DNA of 64,000 nt from DP-20 sp964539925 (GCA_964539925.1 CAZILB010000001.1:19848-83847), one strand, 5' to 3'; positions 1-8,422 are shown, counted from the first letter of the stretch. Made by a program: numbers and translations. The notes: generated from the sequence alone by a model not told the origin.

Positions 1-497
1 GTTCGCACCAACACGACTCGCACGCCCAGCGCCTCGGCTTTATTCGCTTCCTCTTCCCACTCCACGCAGAGATCGGCGAGAAACCCGGTGCCCGGCTTGC
101 TGCCTTCGTTGAGGACCCCGTCGCCGCGCGGACCGTAGTAGCCCACGGCGGATGCATTGATCAGGAACTTCGGCCGAATTTTGGCCTTCGCGACGGCCTC
201 GACCAGAGAACGCGTGCCGTCGATGCGGCTGCGGCGAAGTTTTTCCTTTTGTGCATGGGTCCAGCGATTGGCCGCAATCGGCTCACCGGCGAGATTGATG
301 ATGCCGTCGGCGCCATCGACGGAGTTTTCCCACAGCCCGCCGACCCCGGGTTGCCAGCCAAACCATTCCTTCTTAGCGACGTTGACTTCGGCCGGTGGCC
401 GCCGGCTGAGCAGTACCAATGAGTGATTTTGATTCCACAATCGATCCACCAGCACCGACCCGATAAGCCCCGTTGCTCCGGTCATCACAAGTTTCAT
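1..497 (-). CDS. TIGR01777-type NAD(P)-dependent epimerase, 3' end beyond window
   Basis: Reading leftwards from an ATG at 497, 165 codons are visible before the window edge, so the C-terminus is missing. The N-terminus begins MKLVMTGATGLIGSVL, a GxxGxxG dinucleotide-binding loop of the extended short-chain dehydrogenases. It continues with INLAGEPI, RWT and the NASAVGYYGPRGD segment typical of the TIGR01777 (SDR39U1/YfcH-like) family. The substrate of this family is unknown. It is transcribed away from the SRPBCC gene at 787. TIGR01777 proteins are often fused to or adjacent to SRPBCC proteins, which supports both calls. Confidence 0.85.
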   Translation of the reverse strand, partial: MKLVMTGATGLIGSVLVDRLWNQNHSLVLLSRRPPAEVNVAKKEWFGWQPGVGGLWENSVDGADGIINLAGEPIAANRWTHAQKEKLRRSRIDGTRSLVEAVAKAKIRPKFLINASAVGYYGPRGDGVLNEGSKPGTGFLADLCVEWEEEANKAEALGVRVVLVR

Positions 498-553
498 AAA
501 TGTCCTCGGATCTCCCTAGAACTTCGCAAATTCTGCCTTGCCGTAAACTTTAA

Positions 554-581
554 TTGACCGACGTCGCATAATAGTTATTAG
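554..581 (+). promoter_or_regulatory. possible sigma70 promoter
   Basis: TTGACC at 554-559 and TATTAG at 576-581 are separated by 16 bases. It would drive the DUF523-remnant/SRPBCC pair with a very short leader. The match is by eye only. Confidence 0.3.
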
Positions 582-595
582 TATCAAACATCGCC

Positions 596-790
596 ATGGA
601 GAAGCAAAAACCGGCAAAACCCGGGCTCGCGATCAGCGCTTGCCTGCTTGGCCAAAGAGTCCGCCACGACGGCGCCCGCAAACTCGATCACCTTCTGTGC
701 GCAACCTCCGGCCGGTTTGTCGAGCGGGTGCCGATCTGTCCGCGAAACGACATCGGCACGGGCGTGCCGCGCGAGGCCAAAGATTTATGA
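596..790 (+). pseudogene. DUF523 (YbbK-like) fragment, 64 codons
   Basis: The 64-residue product matches the N-terminal half of DUF523 proteins: ISACLLGQRVRHDG near residue 13, then VPICPRNDIGTGVPRE near residue 45. Full-length DUF523 proteins are about 150 residues, so roughly the second half is absent. The frame ends in TGA at 788-790, overlapping the ATG of the SRPBCC gene (ATGA at 787-790). Either a deletion fused the remaining 5' half to the downstream gene, or a short form is translated to couple the next gene. There is no frameshifted remainder of DUF523 in the following bases. Confidence 0.55.
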
Positions 791-1254
791 AAACCTATCA
801 CCTCGAAAACGAATTGTGGCTGCCCCAACCGCGCGAGCTCATTTTCAAGTTCTTTACCGATCCCGGCAATCTCGAGCGGCTGACGCCGGCGTGGCTGCAT
901 TTTCAATTCTTGAACTCCGCCGATATCGAGCTGCGGCAGGGAACCCGCCTCGATTATCGCCTGCGGTTGCACGGAGTTCCACTGCGTTGGCAAAGTGAGA
1001 TCGCCGTCTGGGACCCGCCTGGTCGATTCGTCGATCGCCAGACCCGCGGTCCCTATTCGCTCTGGCTGCACGAACATACCTTCATGGAGCGCAACGGCGG
1101 CACCCTCGTCGGCGATCGCATTGAATACGCTGTGCCGGGCGGCGCGCTCGTGCAAAAATTTCTGGTGGCCCCCGACCTCGAGCGGATTTTCAAGTATCGC
1201 CACCAGGTTCTCGACATGCTTTTCAATTCTAAAGGTCCGCCGCCCGCACGATAA
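787..1254 (+). CDS. SRPBCC (START/Bet v 1-like) family protein
   Basis: A 155-residue protein starting at the ATG at 787, which overlaps the preceding stop. It begins MKTYHLENELWLPQPRELIF and has the SRPBCC hallmarks: an N-terminal strand followed by a PxxxxFxFFTDPxNLxxLTP segment, a mid-protein WxSEIxxWDPPxxFVDxQxxGPY segment and a C-terminal helix. Members related to this subgroup are often labelled cell-division inhibitor-like and occur beside TIGR01777 epimerases. They bind hydrophobic ligands in a helix-grip fold. The ligand here is unknown. The longer upstream in-frame reading from 640 overlaps the DUF523 fragment and is not the likely start. Confidence 0.8.
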   Translation: MKTYHLENELWLPQPRELIFKFFTDPGNLERLTPAWLHFQFLNSADIELRQGTRLDYRLRLHGVPLRWQSEIAVWDPPGRFVDRQTRGPYSLWLHEHTFMERNGGTLVGDRIEYAVPGGALVQKFLVAPDLERIFKYRHQVLDMLFNSKGPPPAR

Positions 1255-1391
1255 AATCGCAAGACTGAACCTAGGCTGCACCGGTTCCTTTTTCGCCTTG
1301 AACTTGGAGCGTTGAACCTTGATCTCCCCGAGTTGGAGCGCACGGCCCCGGATTCCGACGCAAGGCAAAAATAACTATTGATGAAGTTAAA

Positions 1392-1397
1392 TATAAT
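1392..1397 (+). promoter_or_regulatory. possible -10 element upstream of ketosynthase
   Basis: A perfect TATAAT lies at 1392-1397 in an AT-rich stretch after a GC-rich spacer. No good -35 is seen 17 bases upstream. If used, transcription would begin near 1404, which argues against the in-frame TTG at 1397 as the start codon of the ketosynthase. Confidence 0.35.
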
Positions 1398-1414
1398 TGG
1401 CATGGCTATCTTTA

Positions 1415-2734
1415 ATGTTACCAATCTTAAACATCGGCCGTCCGGCCTCTGCAAAGACGGTTAATCGACTCCATAGGGCTCCTCGCCGCGTCGTGATTAC
1501 CGGGTTGGGAGCTGTGAGCCCGAATGGGGTCGGCGTGGGGCCATTTTGGCAGGCCACCCGCTGCGGCAAAAGCGGTGTGGACACGATCCGTTTGTTCGAT
1601 CCCGAACGGCTCAGCTGCCGAGTTGCTGGCCAAGTCAAGCACTTCGACCCGGCCGATTACTTGGAGGAATACGATCGCAAGCGGGTCGGGAGAAGCGTTC
1701 CCTTCGCCATCGCTGCGGCCCAGGAGGCGCTTGAGAGTGCGAAGCTCTGCGCCACAGCGATGACTCTTGAAGAAAAAAGAAATTGGGGCGTGATCTTAGG
1801 GAGCGGCGGCGGCGCGCCAGATTTTATGGAAACCCAATACCGCCATTTTTTTCACGACCGGGTACGCAAAGTTAGCGCCTACAACGTGTCAAGCTCGACC
1901 ATGGGAGCGCTTTCCAGCGAGATTTCCATCTATTTCGGCTTTAGGGGGCCAAGCCACGTTATCTCCACCGGTTGCACGAGTTCCACCGACGCCATTGGAT
2001 ACGCTTTCAACATGATCCGATTCGGCCTGGCGGATAGGCTTTTGACCGGCGGCAGCGATGCCACCATTACTCCGGGAGTCATGCAGGGTTTCTGCGTCAT
2101 GGGCGCGGTATCCTCGGGTTACAACGCCGAACCTTGGCGTGCGTCCAGGCCTTTTGATCGCGACCGGGACGGCTTTGTCCTCGGCGAAGGCTCGTGGATG
2201 TTGGTGTTGGAGGAACGTGAATCGGCACTCGTTCGCGGTGCGCGCATCTTCGGCGAAATTCTCGGTTACGGCTCGACTTGCGACGCCTACCATCGGGTAC
2301 GTTTGGACCCCTCAGCCGAAGAACCGGCCCGTGCCATGAATCTCGCGATCGAAGACGCCGGGATTGCCAAAGACGAGATCGGTTACGTCGCCTTGCACGG
2401 CACAGCGACGCAACTCAACGACAAGACCGAAACCTCGGCGCTCAAGCTTTGCTTCGGGCGCCGCGCCTATGACATTCCCATGAGCTCCATCAAGTCCATG
2501 ATCGGCCATTCCCAAGGAGCATCCGGTGCCGCGGGCGTCGCGGCTTCGATTCTGGCGATGCGCCATCGCTACCTGCCGCCGACCATCAATTACGACGAAG
2601 CCGACCCGGAGTGCGACCTCAACTACATTCCCAATCGCGGCCTCTGTCGCTCCGTCGAAGCCGCGCTGTGCAACTGCATCGGCTTCGGCTCAAAAAACTC
2701 AGCCTTAGTCATCGCCAGAGGCGACGGGCCGTGA
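1415..2734 (+). CDS. beta-ketoacyl-ACP synthase, FabF/KAS II-like
   Basis: About 439 residues from the ATG at 1415; a later GTG at 1493, just before the core RRVVITGLGAVSPNG, is also possible. The thiolase-fold ketosynthase triad is visible: Cys in STGCTSST (about residue 187), His in ALHGTAT and His in KSMIGHSQGASG. The length fits a single-domain KAS II. It condenses malonyl-ACP with acyl-ACP, or does the equivalent in a specialised pathway. A FAD-dependent reductase follows 76 bases later; no ACP, ketoreductase or dehydratase gene is nearby. The primary fatty-acid cluster near 43-46 kb lacks its own fabF, so this copy could serve either primary or specialised lipid synthesis. Confidence 0.85.
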   Translation: MLPILNIGRPASAKTVNRLHRAPRRVVITGLGAVSPNGVGVGPFWQATRCGKSGVDTIRLFDPERLSCRVAGQVKHFDPADYLEEYDRKRVGRSVPFAIAAAQEALESAKLCATAMTLEEKRNWGVILGSGGGAPDFMETQYRHFFHDRVRKVSAYNVSSSTMGALSSEISIYFGFRGPSHVISTGCTSSTDAIGYAFNMIRFGLADRLLTGGSDATITPGVMQGFCVMGAVSSGYNAEPWRASRPFDRDRDGFVLGEGSWMLVLEERESALVRGARIFGEILGYGSTCDAYHRVRLDPSAEEPARAMNLAIEDAGIAKDEIGYVALHGTATQLNDKTETSALKLCFGRRAYDIPMSSIKSMIGHSQGASGAAGVAASILAMRHRYLPPTINYDEADPECDLNYIPNRGLCRSVEAALCNCIGFGSKNSALVIARGDGP

Positions 2735-2810
2735 AGGCGAGATACCGGTCGCGCGAGTACTCCGAGATCACCGTTCGCCAGATGGCTTTGACCGGCGTCG
2801 GAGGACCGTG

Positions 2811-3986
2811 ATGCAACGTTTCGACGCGGCGATCATCGGCGCCGGGCCGGCGGGCGCGGCGGCGGCGATTTCACTGGCCCGAAAGGGTTATTCTGTTGCG
2901 CTATTTGACAAGCAAGAGTTTCCGCGGCCGAAGCTCTGCGGCGACTTTTTCAATCCCGTAAATTGGCCCATTTGCGGCGAGCTGGGCATGGCGGACGACC
3001 TTCTGGCCGAACCGCACGACAAAATTTATTCTCTCCGCATCACCGCGCCGTCCGGTGCGCAGGCGGTCGCACAAATTTCCCAAGAGCCCGGCCGGATATC
3101 TTTTGGCCTCGGCATCAGCCGCGAGAGACTCGACTGGGTGTTGCTGCGGGCCGCGCATCGGCGCGGGGTCGCCGTCTTCGAAAAACGGCGGGTCAAGCAA
3201 CTGGTCGAGCAAAGCTACGGCTGGCGCATCGATGCCGAGCGCGACAACCGCGTGCAGTCCGTGCAGGCCAAGATCGTGATCGGCGCCGACGGACGCAACT
3301 CTTGGGTGGCCAACCGTCTGGGGCTAACCGGCCCGGATCATTTACGGGGCGATGCGATCGGGTTGCAGTTTCGTCTGAGCGGCGTTGATCAGGGGCGAAA
3401 TCGAGTGGAAATTCATCTCTTTGCCGGAGGCTACGCCGGCCTGGTGCACCTCGGCGACGGTACCGCAAACCTCTGCATGGCGGTGGCGCGGGACCGAGCG
3501 CCTCACAAGCCTTTGATAGAGCTGACCTCGAGCCCGAGTCTTGCTCCGAATCCCTTCCTGCGCGAGCTGCTGAGCCGGGCCGAGCTGCGCGCAGATGCAC
3601 GCTCCGCGTTTCCGCTTTACTTTGCGCCGCGCCGCTCCTATGCCGAAAGGCTCTTGCTCGTGGGGGATGCGGCTCAGGTTGTCGAGCCCGTAACCGGCGA
3701 GGGAGTTTATTTCGCCCTGCGAAGCGGCCTGATCGCCGCCGAGACCATCGAGGAATCCTTTCGGCACGGAGATTTTTCGGCGTTGCGCTTGGGCGCATAC
3801 GAGCGGCGCTGCCGGCGCGCATTCCGCCGGCGGCGTACGATGAACCGGCTGCTTCAATATTTGATTTACCGTCCTCCGCTTGGCGAATGTTTGATTCGAT
3901 TTTCGTCCCGGCGCGCTCATCTGCTCAGCGGAATCGTAAATTCGATTTGCGCTTCTGGTCCGGTTGGACTTTCTCCGCAAGCTTGA
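2811..3986 (+). CDS. FAD-dependent oxidoreductase, geranylgeranyl-reductase/halogenase-like
   Basis: A 391-residue flavoprotein of the PHBH/geranylgeranyl reductase superfamily. The N-terminal Rossmann motif GAGPAGAAAAISLARKG is followed by an acidic-end strand (ALFDK) and PRPKLCGD. The second FAD motif LLVGDAAQVVEPVTGEGV is near residue 285. It starts at the ATG at 2811 with GGAGGA about 6 bases upstream; a GTG directly before it is the alternative. It lies 76 bases downstream of the ketosynthase in the same direction, so the two may act on the same acyl or polyene product. The C-terminal about 60 residues are Arg-rich. The substrate cannot be told from sequence. Confidence 0.8.
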   Translation: MQRFDAAIIGAGPAGAAAAISLARKGYSVALFDKQEFPRPKLCGDFFNPVNWPICGELGMADDLLAEPHDKIYSLRITAPSGAQAVAQISQEPGRISFGLGISRERLDWVLLRAAHRRGVAVFEKRRVKQLVEQSYGWRIDAERDNRVQSVQAKIVIGADGRNSWVANRLGLTGPDHLRGDAIGLQFRLSGVDQGRNRVEIHLFAGGYAGLVHLGDGTANLCMAVARDRAPHKPLIELTSSPSLAPNPFLRELLSRAELRADARSAFPLYFAPRRSYAERLLLVGDAAQVVEPVTGEGVYFALRSGLIAAETIEESFRHGDFSALRLGAYERRCRRAFRRRRTMNRLLQYLIYRPPLGECLIRFSSRRAHLLSGIVNSICASGPVGLSPQA

Positions 3987-4127
3987 AATGATCATCGCCT
4001 TGAGCACTCGCGTGCCATTATTCGGCCGCTCTAAGGTGAAAGATCGCTCATCGACCCGATCGGCCCGGCCGTCCTGACGGGTTCAGCATTAGCGAATTCA
4101 CCAAAAATTCCCGTCCCAGCAGGGGTG

Positions 4128-4157
4128 TTGACAGAGCAAGGCATAAAGTGTTCTATA
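4128..4157 (+). promoter_or_regulatory. possible sigma70 promoter of the receptor gene
   Basis: A perfect -35 TTGACA at 4128-4133 is followed after 18 bases by TCTATA, a weak -10. It sits about 30 bases upstream of the receptor ribosome-binding site. Confidence 0.4.
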
Positions 4158-4188
4158 CGACCACTTCAGACCCATGGAGGAGGCAATC

Positions 4189-5229
4189 ATGGCCAGAAAA
4201 CTGGGTGTTATTGCGTTAACCGCCCTCTTATCGGCGCTCCTAACCAACCGGCTCCTGGCCGCATCGGCCGAAGAATTCTACAAAGGTAAAACCATTCGCT
4301 TCATCGTCGGATTCGCCGCCGGCGGCGGATTCGATACCTACACGCGCGTCATCGCCCGCCATTTCGGCAAACATTTACCGGGCAATCCCGCTAGCGTCGT
4401 GGAAAATATGACCGGAGCCGGCAGCCTGATTGCGGCCAACCATATTTTCAATCGAGCCGAACCCGATGGCCTCACCATCGGCAACTTCATCGGCCCCCTG
4501 GTTCTACAGCAGGCCCTGGGCAACCCCGCGGCAAAATTCGACGGACGCAAATTTGGCTGGCTTGGAGTACCCACGCCGGATTCAGGGGTCTGCACCCTCA
4601 CCAAAGCCAGCGGCATCAGAACCGCGGAAGAGTGGCTGGCTTCCAAGCGGGCGATCAAGCTTGGCGGCACGGCGCCGGGCTCCACCACCGACGATGCCCC
4701 GAGGCTGGTCAGCGTCGCTATCGGACTGCCCATGCAGATGATTAGCGGCTACAAGGGAACTTCCGACATTCGCCTGGCGGCGGACGGCGGCGAGCTCGAC
4801 GGCGGCTGCTGGGCATGGGAGTCGATCAAGCCTACCTGGGCGAAAGGCCTGGCGGAAGGCACGGCAGTTCCGGTACTGCAAACCATGCTGGAATCGCATC
4901 CCGAACTCAAGCATGTGCCGCTGGCGGTGAAATTCGCCAAGACTAACGAGGGCCACGAGCTTCTCAAAGTCGTCAACGGCGCCTACGGTGTCACCGCGCG
5001 CCCCTATTCCGTCCCGCCGGGAGTTCCCGCGGACAGGTTGCGGATTTTGCAGCAAGCGTTCATGAACACCATGAAAGACCCGGAATTTCTTGCCGAGACC
5101 AATAAGGCCAAAATCGAGATCAAACCGGTAGACGGGCCGACCGTCGCCAAGCTTTTTTCCGGCCTGTACGACATGAAGCCCGACCTGAAGGCCAAGGTGA
5201 GAGAAATCGTGCTGCCGAAGAAGTCTTAG
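4189..5229 (+). CDS. TctC/Bug-type periplasmic solute receptor
   Basis: A 346-residue tripartite tricarboxylate transporter (TTT) receptor. A Sec signal (MARKLGVIALTALLSALLTN... LLAAS) precedes FYKGKTIRFIVGFAAGGGFDTYTR, the usual start of the mature TctC fold. PDGLTIGNFIG and a C-terminal helix-rich lobe follow. I chose the ATG at 4189 because GGAGGAGG at 4176-4183 is an ideal ribosome-binding site for it; the ATG at 4174 overlaps that site. Such receptors bind carboxylates for the TctA/TctB membrane pair, but neither is encoded here, so this is an orphan receptor. Ligand unknown. Confidence 0.85.
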   Translation: MARKLGVIALTALLSALLTNRLLAASAEEFYKGKTIRFIVGFAAGGGFDTYTRVIARHFGKHLPGNPASVVENMTGAGSLIAANHIFNRAEPDGLTIGNFIGPLVLQQALGNPAAKFDGRKFGWLGVPTPDSGVCTLTKASGIRTAEEWLASKRAIKLGGTAPGSTTDDAPRLVSVAIGLPMQMISGYKGTSDIRLAADGGELDGGCWAWESIKPTWAKGLAEGTAVPVLQTMLESHPELKHVPLAVKFAKTNEGHELLKVVNGAYGVTARPYSVPPGVPADRLRILQQAFMNTMKDPEFLAETNKAKIEIKPVDGPTVAKLFSGLYDMKPDLKAKVREIVLPKKS

Positions 5230-5405
5230 AAGTCGGGCCGATCGTTCGCCTCGCGAACCCGAAGGTTCCTCCTCCGATCAGTCAGCCGCCGCTCTGAATG
5301 ACGGAACGAGCCAGAGCATGAATCGTCTTGACCGGAGCGCCTGTCCTCAGCAGCGTGAACCAAAGTCGAAGGAAAACGCATTAACAACATGAGCTTCTTG
5401 AACGG

Positions 5406-5900
5406 TTACCCGCCGGGTTTTTGCGCCGCGCACCAGGAGAGCATCTCGATCTGCGCCATAGTTTCCACTGTGGAACCCGCCCGCGACACCGCGATTTCCG
5501 CCGCGCTCATGGTTTCGCCCAAGGCCAACAGCACGGAGACGGCCAGCATCGCGGTGCGTCCGACCCCGCCGGCGCAATGAATCAGCACCGACTCTCCGCG
5601 GCACAGTCGATTGGCAACGTGGTTCGCAAGCTCCCAGAAGGCATCCCGGTTTTCGGGCACCCCGCCTTCGCGGATTTCAAATGGGAGCACGGCACAGGGA
5701 ACGCGCCCGCGTTTCAGAGCCTCGGCGTATTGAGCGGATTTCAGCTCGATTTCGTAGCGCTCGGTCAGGCAGACGACCGCGCCAACCGCCTCGCTCTTGA
5801 GATGATGCCAAACTCTCTCGAGCGCTTCAAAGCGTCCCGGCATGCTGTGCAGCAGCAATCTCCCGGGAACCCGCGCGGGAAGATCGACACGACGAAACAT
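5406..5900 (-). CDS. protein tyrosine / dual-specificity phosphatase
   Basis: About 164 residues. The P-loop HCAGGVGRTA, a CX5R signature, lies near residue 112 and supplies the nucleophilic Cys and phosphate-binding Arg. The start at 5900 is preferred because GGAG lies 8 bases upstream; an in-frame ATG at 5921 lacks this. The region where dual-specificity phosphatases carry a general-acid Asp (pattern PxxDxxxP) reads FEIREGGVP, so Glu appears to replace Asp. The gene is 82 bases downstream of xseB on the same strand and may be cotranscribed. The substrate is unknown. Confidence 0.75.
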   Translation of the reverse strand: MFRRVDLPARVPGRLLLHSMPGRFEALERVWHHLKSEAVGAVVCLTERYEIELKSAQYAEALKRGRVPCAVLPFEIREGGVPENRDAFWELANHVANRLCRGESVLIHCAGGVGRTAMLAVSVLLALGETMSAAEIAVSRAGSTVETMAQIEMLSWCAAQKPGG

Positions 5901-5982
5901 CTTAGGTTCTCCTGTGGACAAGCGATTATGGCGGCGTTAACCAGGCGGCGCGACGGCGGTTTCGGCGGCATGGGAACCGGGA

Positions 5983-6246
5983 TCAATCGTCTTCGTGGGG
6001 TTTGTGTAGCGGCTCCTCGAACTCCTTGAGTTGCAGCTTGCCCTCTTTGTCTTTTACTAAAAGTTCGATTTTCTTTTCCACTTCGTCGAGCTTCTGGTTG
6101 CAGAACTTAACCAGGCCGACGCCCTTTTCGAAAGCAGCCAGAGAATCTTCCAGCGACAGCTCGCCCGACTCCAACTGCTCGACCACCGCTTCGAGCTCTT
6201 CCAGCGCCGTCTCGAATTTTTTACCGCCCCCGTCCTTGCGCGCCAT
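5983..6246 (-). CDS. xseB: exodeoxyribonuclease VII small subunit
   Basis: An 87-residue acidic helical protein with the XseB signature FETALEELEAVVEQLESGELSLEDSL... FEKGV. XseB wraps the coiled-coil region of XseA in the exonuclease VII complex, which degrades single-stranded DNA. The ATG at 6246 has GGAG 9 bases upstream. It lies only 1 base after the M23 peptidase gene, which in turn follows xseA. A longer upstream in-frame reading just re-reads the peptidase gene and is not real. Confidence 0.92.
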   Translation of the reverse strand: MARKDGGGKKFETALEELEAVVEQLESGELSLEDSLAAFEKGVGLVKFCNQKLDEVEKKIELLVKDKEGKLQLKEFEEPLHKPHEDD

Positions 6247-6247
6247 A

Positions 6248-7165
6248 TTATTTCTCCGTTCTGCGGTTGAGGGATTGGGCTTCGCGCATGCTATCCGAAC
6301 CGGCTGAGACTTTCGATAGCAGTTCCAAAGGATCGATACGCGCGTTGGCCAACCGCGCCCCCCAGTGCAAATGGGCCCCCGTGACCCGTCCGGTGGCACC
6401 CGACAAAGCCACCACGTCGCCCTTCTTGACCCGGGCACCTTCCTCGACTCGAAGCTCGGATAGATGAAAATACATCGTCAAAAGGCCGGCGCCATGATCC
6501 AGCACTACGCTGCCGCCGGCAAAGAAGAAATGCCCCACCAAGACCACCCGCCCGTGGTTGCTCGCCAGGACTTCAGTCCCGGCCGGCGAGGACAGATCCG
6601 TACCGCTGTGGGGAGCGCGCGGAATGCCGTTGATAATGCGCCTCGCGCCAAAAGTTGGCGATGCCGGGTGGGGCACCGGGCGCAAAAACGGCGCCTCCCA
6701 CAAACGCTCGGGGACAGAAGCGGCGAAGGCGCGCGCAAACGCCTCCCGTTCGTCGCGAATCGCATCCAACGCCTCAGGGGTCATGTGATCGAAACCGGGC
6801 GCCACCTTAAAGGATTCCGTGCGGAATTTCTTGGCTCTGATCTTGAGCGGAATCTCGCGCTCGCTGCGCGCGCCGCCGCGGTGGGTAAGCTGTAAAACGA
6901 ATCTCTTCTCGCCCGGCTTGGCCTGGACGTCGGCTCCGACGATGGCACTGAATCCGCCATTTCCCTCTGCGTGGAAATAGATCTTCTCGTTGTCCAAACG
7001 ACCCTGTACCGCGTCAAGATCGCCGCCGGCGACTCTCACCTCCACGAGTTCGCCCTGAAGCACCTCCACTGCTGCGGGCAAAATCACTCCGTCCGCGGCA
7101 GCGCCAGAACCGGGGGCGACCACAAGCAGACAGACCGTAATCCCTAACCAGCCAACCGTTTTCAT
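6248..7165 (-). CDS. M23 (LytM) family metallopeptidase, exported
   Basis: A 305-residue secreted protein. The N-terminal signal MKTVGWLGITVCLLVVAPGSGAA is followed by a beta-rich domain (residues about 25-125) and then the LytM domain. Zinc-site motifs are intact: PHSGTDLSSPAGT and GAHLHWG. It should therefore be an active peptidoglycan endopeptidase in the periplasm, unlike the EnvC-like protein at 9918-11090. The ATG at 7165 lies 1 base after the xseA stop. Its place between xseA and xseB implies one transcript but no obvious functional tie to nuclease VII. Confidence 0.88.
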   Translation of the reverse strand: MKTVGWLGITVCLLVVAPGSGAAADGVILPAAVEVLQGELVEVRVAGGDLDAVQGRLDNEKIYFHAEGNGGFSAIVGADVQAKPGEKRFVLQLTHRGGARSEREIPLKIRAKKFRTESFKVAPGFDHMTPEALDAIRDEREAFARAFAASVPERLWEAPFLRPVPHPASPTFGARRIINGIPRAPHSGTDLSSPAGTEVLASNHGRVVLVGHFFFAGGSVVLDHGAGLLTMYFHLSELRVEEGARVKKGDVVALSGATGRVTGAHLHWGARLANARIDPLELLSKVSAGSDSMREAQSLNRRTEK

Positions 7166-7166
7166 C

Positions 7167-8405
7167 TCACTCTTTTTTCTCCACGCGGCAAAGGGATCTG
7201 CCCGCCGCGAACGTGATGCGCACGACATCGCCGATCGCCAGCGCCGCGGCGCTTTTGACGATTCGTTCTTCGGGCAGTTTGTGGGTGATTGTGTAACCGC
7301 GCTCGAGCACCGCAAGCGGGCTGAGCGCGCTAAGGCGCCCGGCGACTTCCGCCAACCGGTCCCTCCCCCGGCGCAGCCGCTCCTGGAACCGGCGCAATAG
7401 ATCTACCGATAGTTCGTCCACTCGCTGCTGGTCTTCCCTGAGCTTTCGCCCGGGATCGGCAAGGCGTTTCGCCAGACCACGGTGCGCCTGCCGCAACGCA
7501 TCCAGCTTGAGTTCCATACCGCGGCGCAACTGAGCCGCGAGCATTTCGACCTGCTCCAGCAGGTCCGCTTTGCGCGGCAGCACCATTTCGGCGGCCGCCG
7601 TGGGCGTCGGAGCGCGCCGGTCGGCGACAAAATCGGCGATGGTGAAATCGATCTCGTGGCCCACCGCCGACACCACGGCAACGGCCGAACGATAAATCGC
7701 CCGGGCAACGATTTCTTCGTTAAAGGCCCAGAGGTCTTCCAGCGAGCCGCCGCCGCGCCCGACGATCATCACGTCGATCTCGCCAAAACGGTTCAAATCA
7801 GCGATCGCCTCGGCGATCTGTTGCGCGGCCCCTTCGCCCTGGACCTTGACCGATCGGATGATCACACGTCGGTCTGGATAACGATCGCCAACGATCCGCA
7901 GCATGTCGCGCAACGCCGCGCCGTTATCCGAAGTGACGATGCCGATCGTGATCGGCAAGAACGGCAGATCGCGCTTGCGCTCCTCGGCAAATAAGCCTTC
8001 CGCCGCAAGTTTTTTCTTGAGCTGCTCGAAGGCGAGAAACAGCGCGCCCTGCCCCTGCGGCTCCATCTCTTCGACGTAAAGCTGCAAGTCGCCGCGCACC
8101 GCATAGAGGCTAACCCGGCCGAAGCAGAGCACCGCCAGGCCGTTTTCCGGCGTGAAGCGCAGCGCCGCGCCCTGGCGGCGGAACATCACCGCCGCGATCT
8201 GGCTCTTGTCGTCCTTGAGCGTAAAGTAAAAATGCCCGGAAGGCGGCACGCGAAAATTGGAAATTTCGCCCTGCACCCAGAGGGCGTCCAGGTGCGCCTC
8301 CAGGGTTCCTTTGACCAGCTCGGTCAGCTCGCTGACAGTGAGAAATTTTCGCGCGTCCGCGGCGAAAAGGGGGAGATCAAGAGTTTTCGTCGGAACGCGC
8401 GCCAT
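7167..8405 (-). CDS. xseA: exodeoxyribonuclease VII large subunit
   Basis: 412 residues from the ATG at 8405; a GTG at 8414 is also in frame. The N-terminal OB-fold carries FLTVSELTELVKG, WVQGEISNF and GHFYFTLKDD, followed by the nuclease domain (residues about 130-310: IGIVTSDNGAALRDML, VGRGGGSLEDLWAFNEE, SAVGHEIDFTIADFVADRRAPTPTAAAE). A long coiled coil that binds XseB and the terminal LERGYTI segment complete it. The length is normal for the family. It is first in the xseA-M23-xseB run. Confidence 0.95.
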   Translation of the reverse strand: MARVPTKTLDLPLFAADARKFLTVSELTELVKGTLEAHLDALWVQGEISNFRVPPSGHFYFTLKDDKSQIAAVMFRRQGAALRFTPENGLAVLCFGRVSLYAVRGDLQLYVEEMEPQGQGALFLAFEQLKKKLAAEGLFAEERKRDLPFLPITIGIVTSDNGAALRDMLRIVGDRYPDRRVIIRSVKVQGEGAAQQIAEAIADLNRFGEIDVMIVGRGGGSLEDLWAFNEEIVARAIYRSAVAVVSAVGHEIDFTIADFVADRRAPTPTAAAEMVLPRKADLLEQVEMLAAQLRRGMELKLDALRQAHRGLAKRLADPGRKLREDQQRVDELSVDLLRRFQERLRRGRDRLAEVAGRLSALSPLAVLERGYTITHKLPEERIVKSAAALAIGDVVRITFAAGRSLCRVEKKE

Positions 8406-8422
8406 GCGGGCCACTTTAGCAC

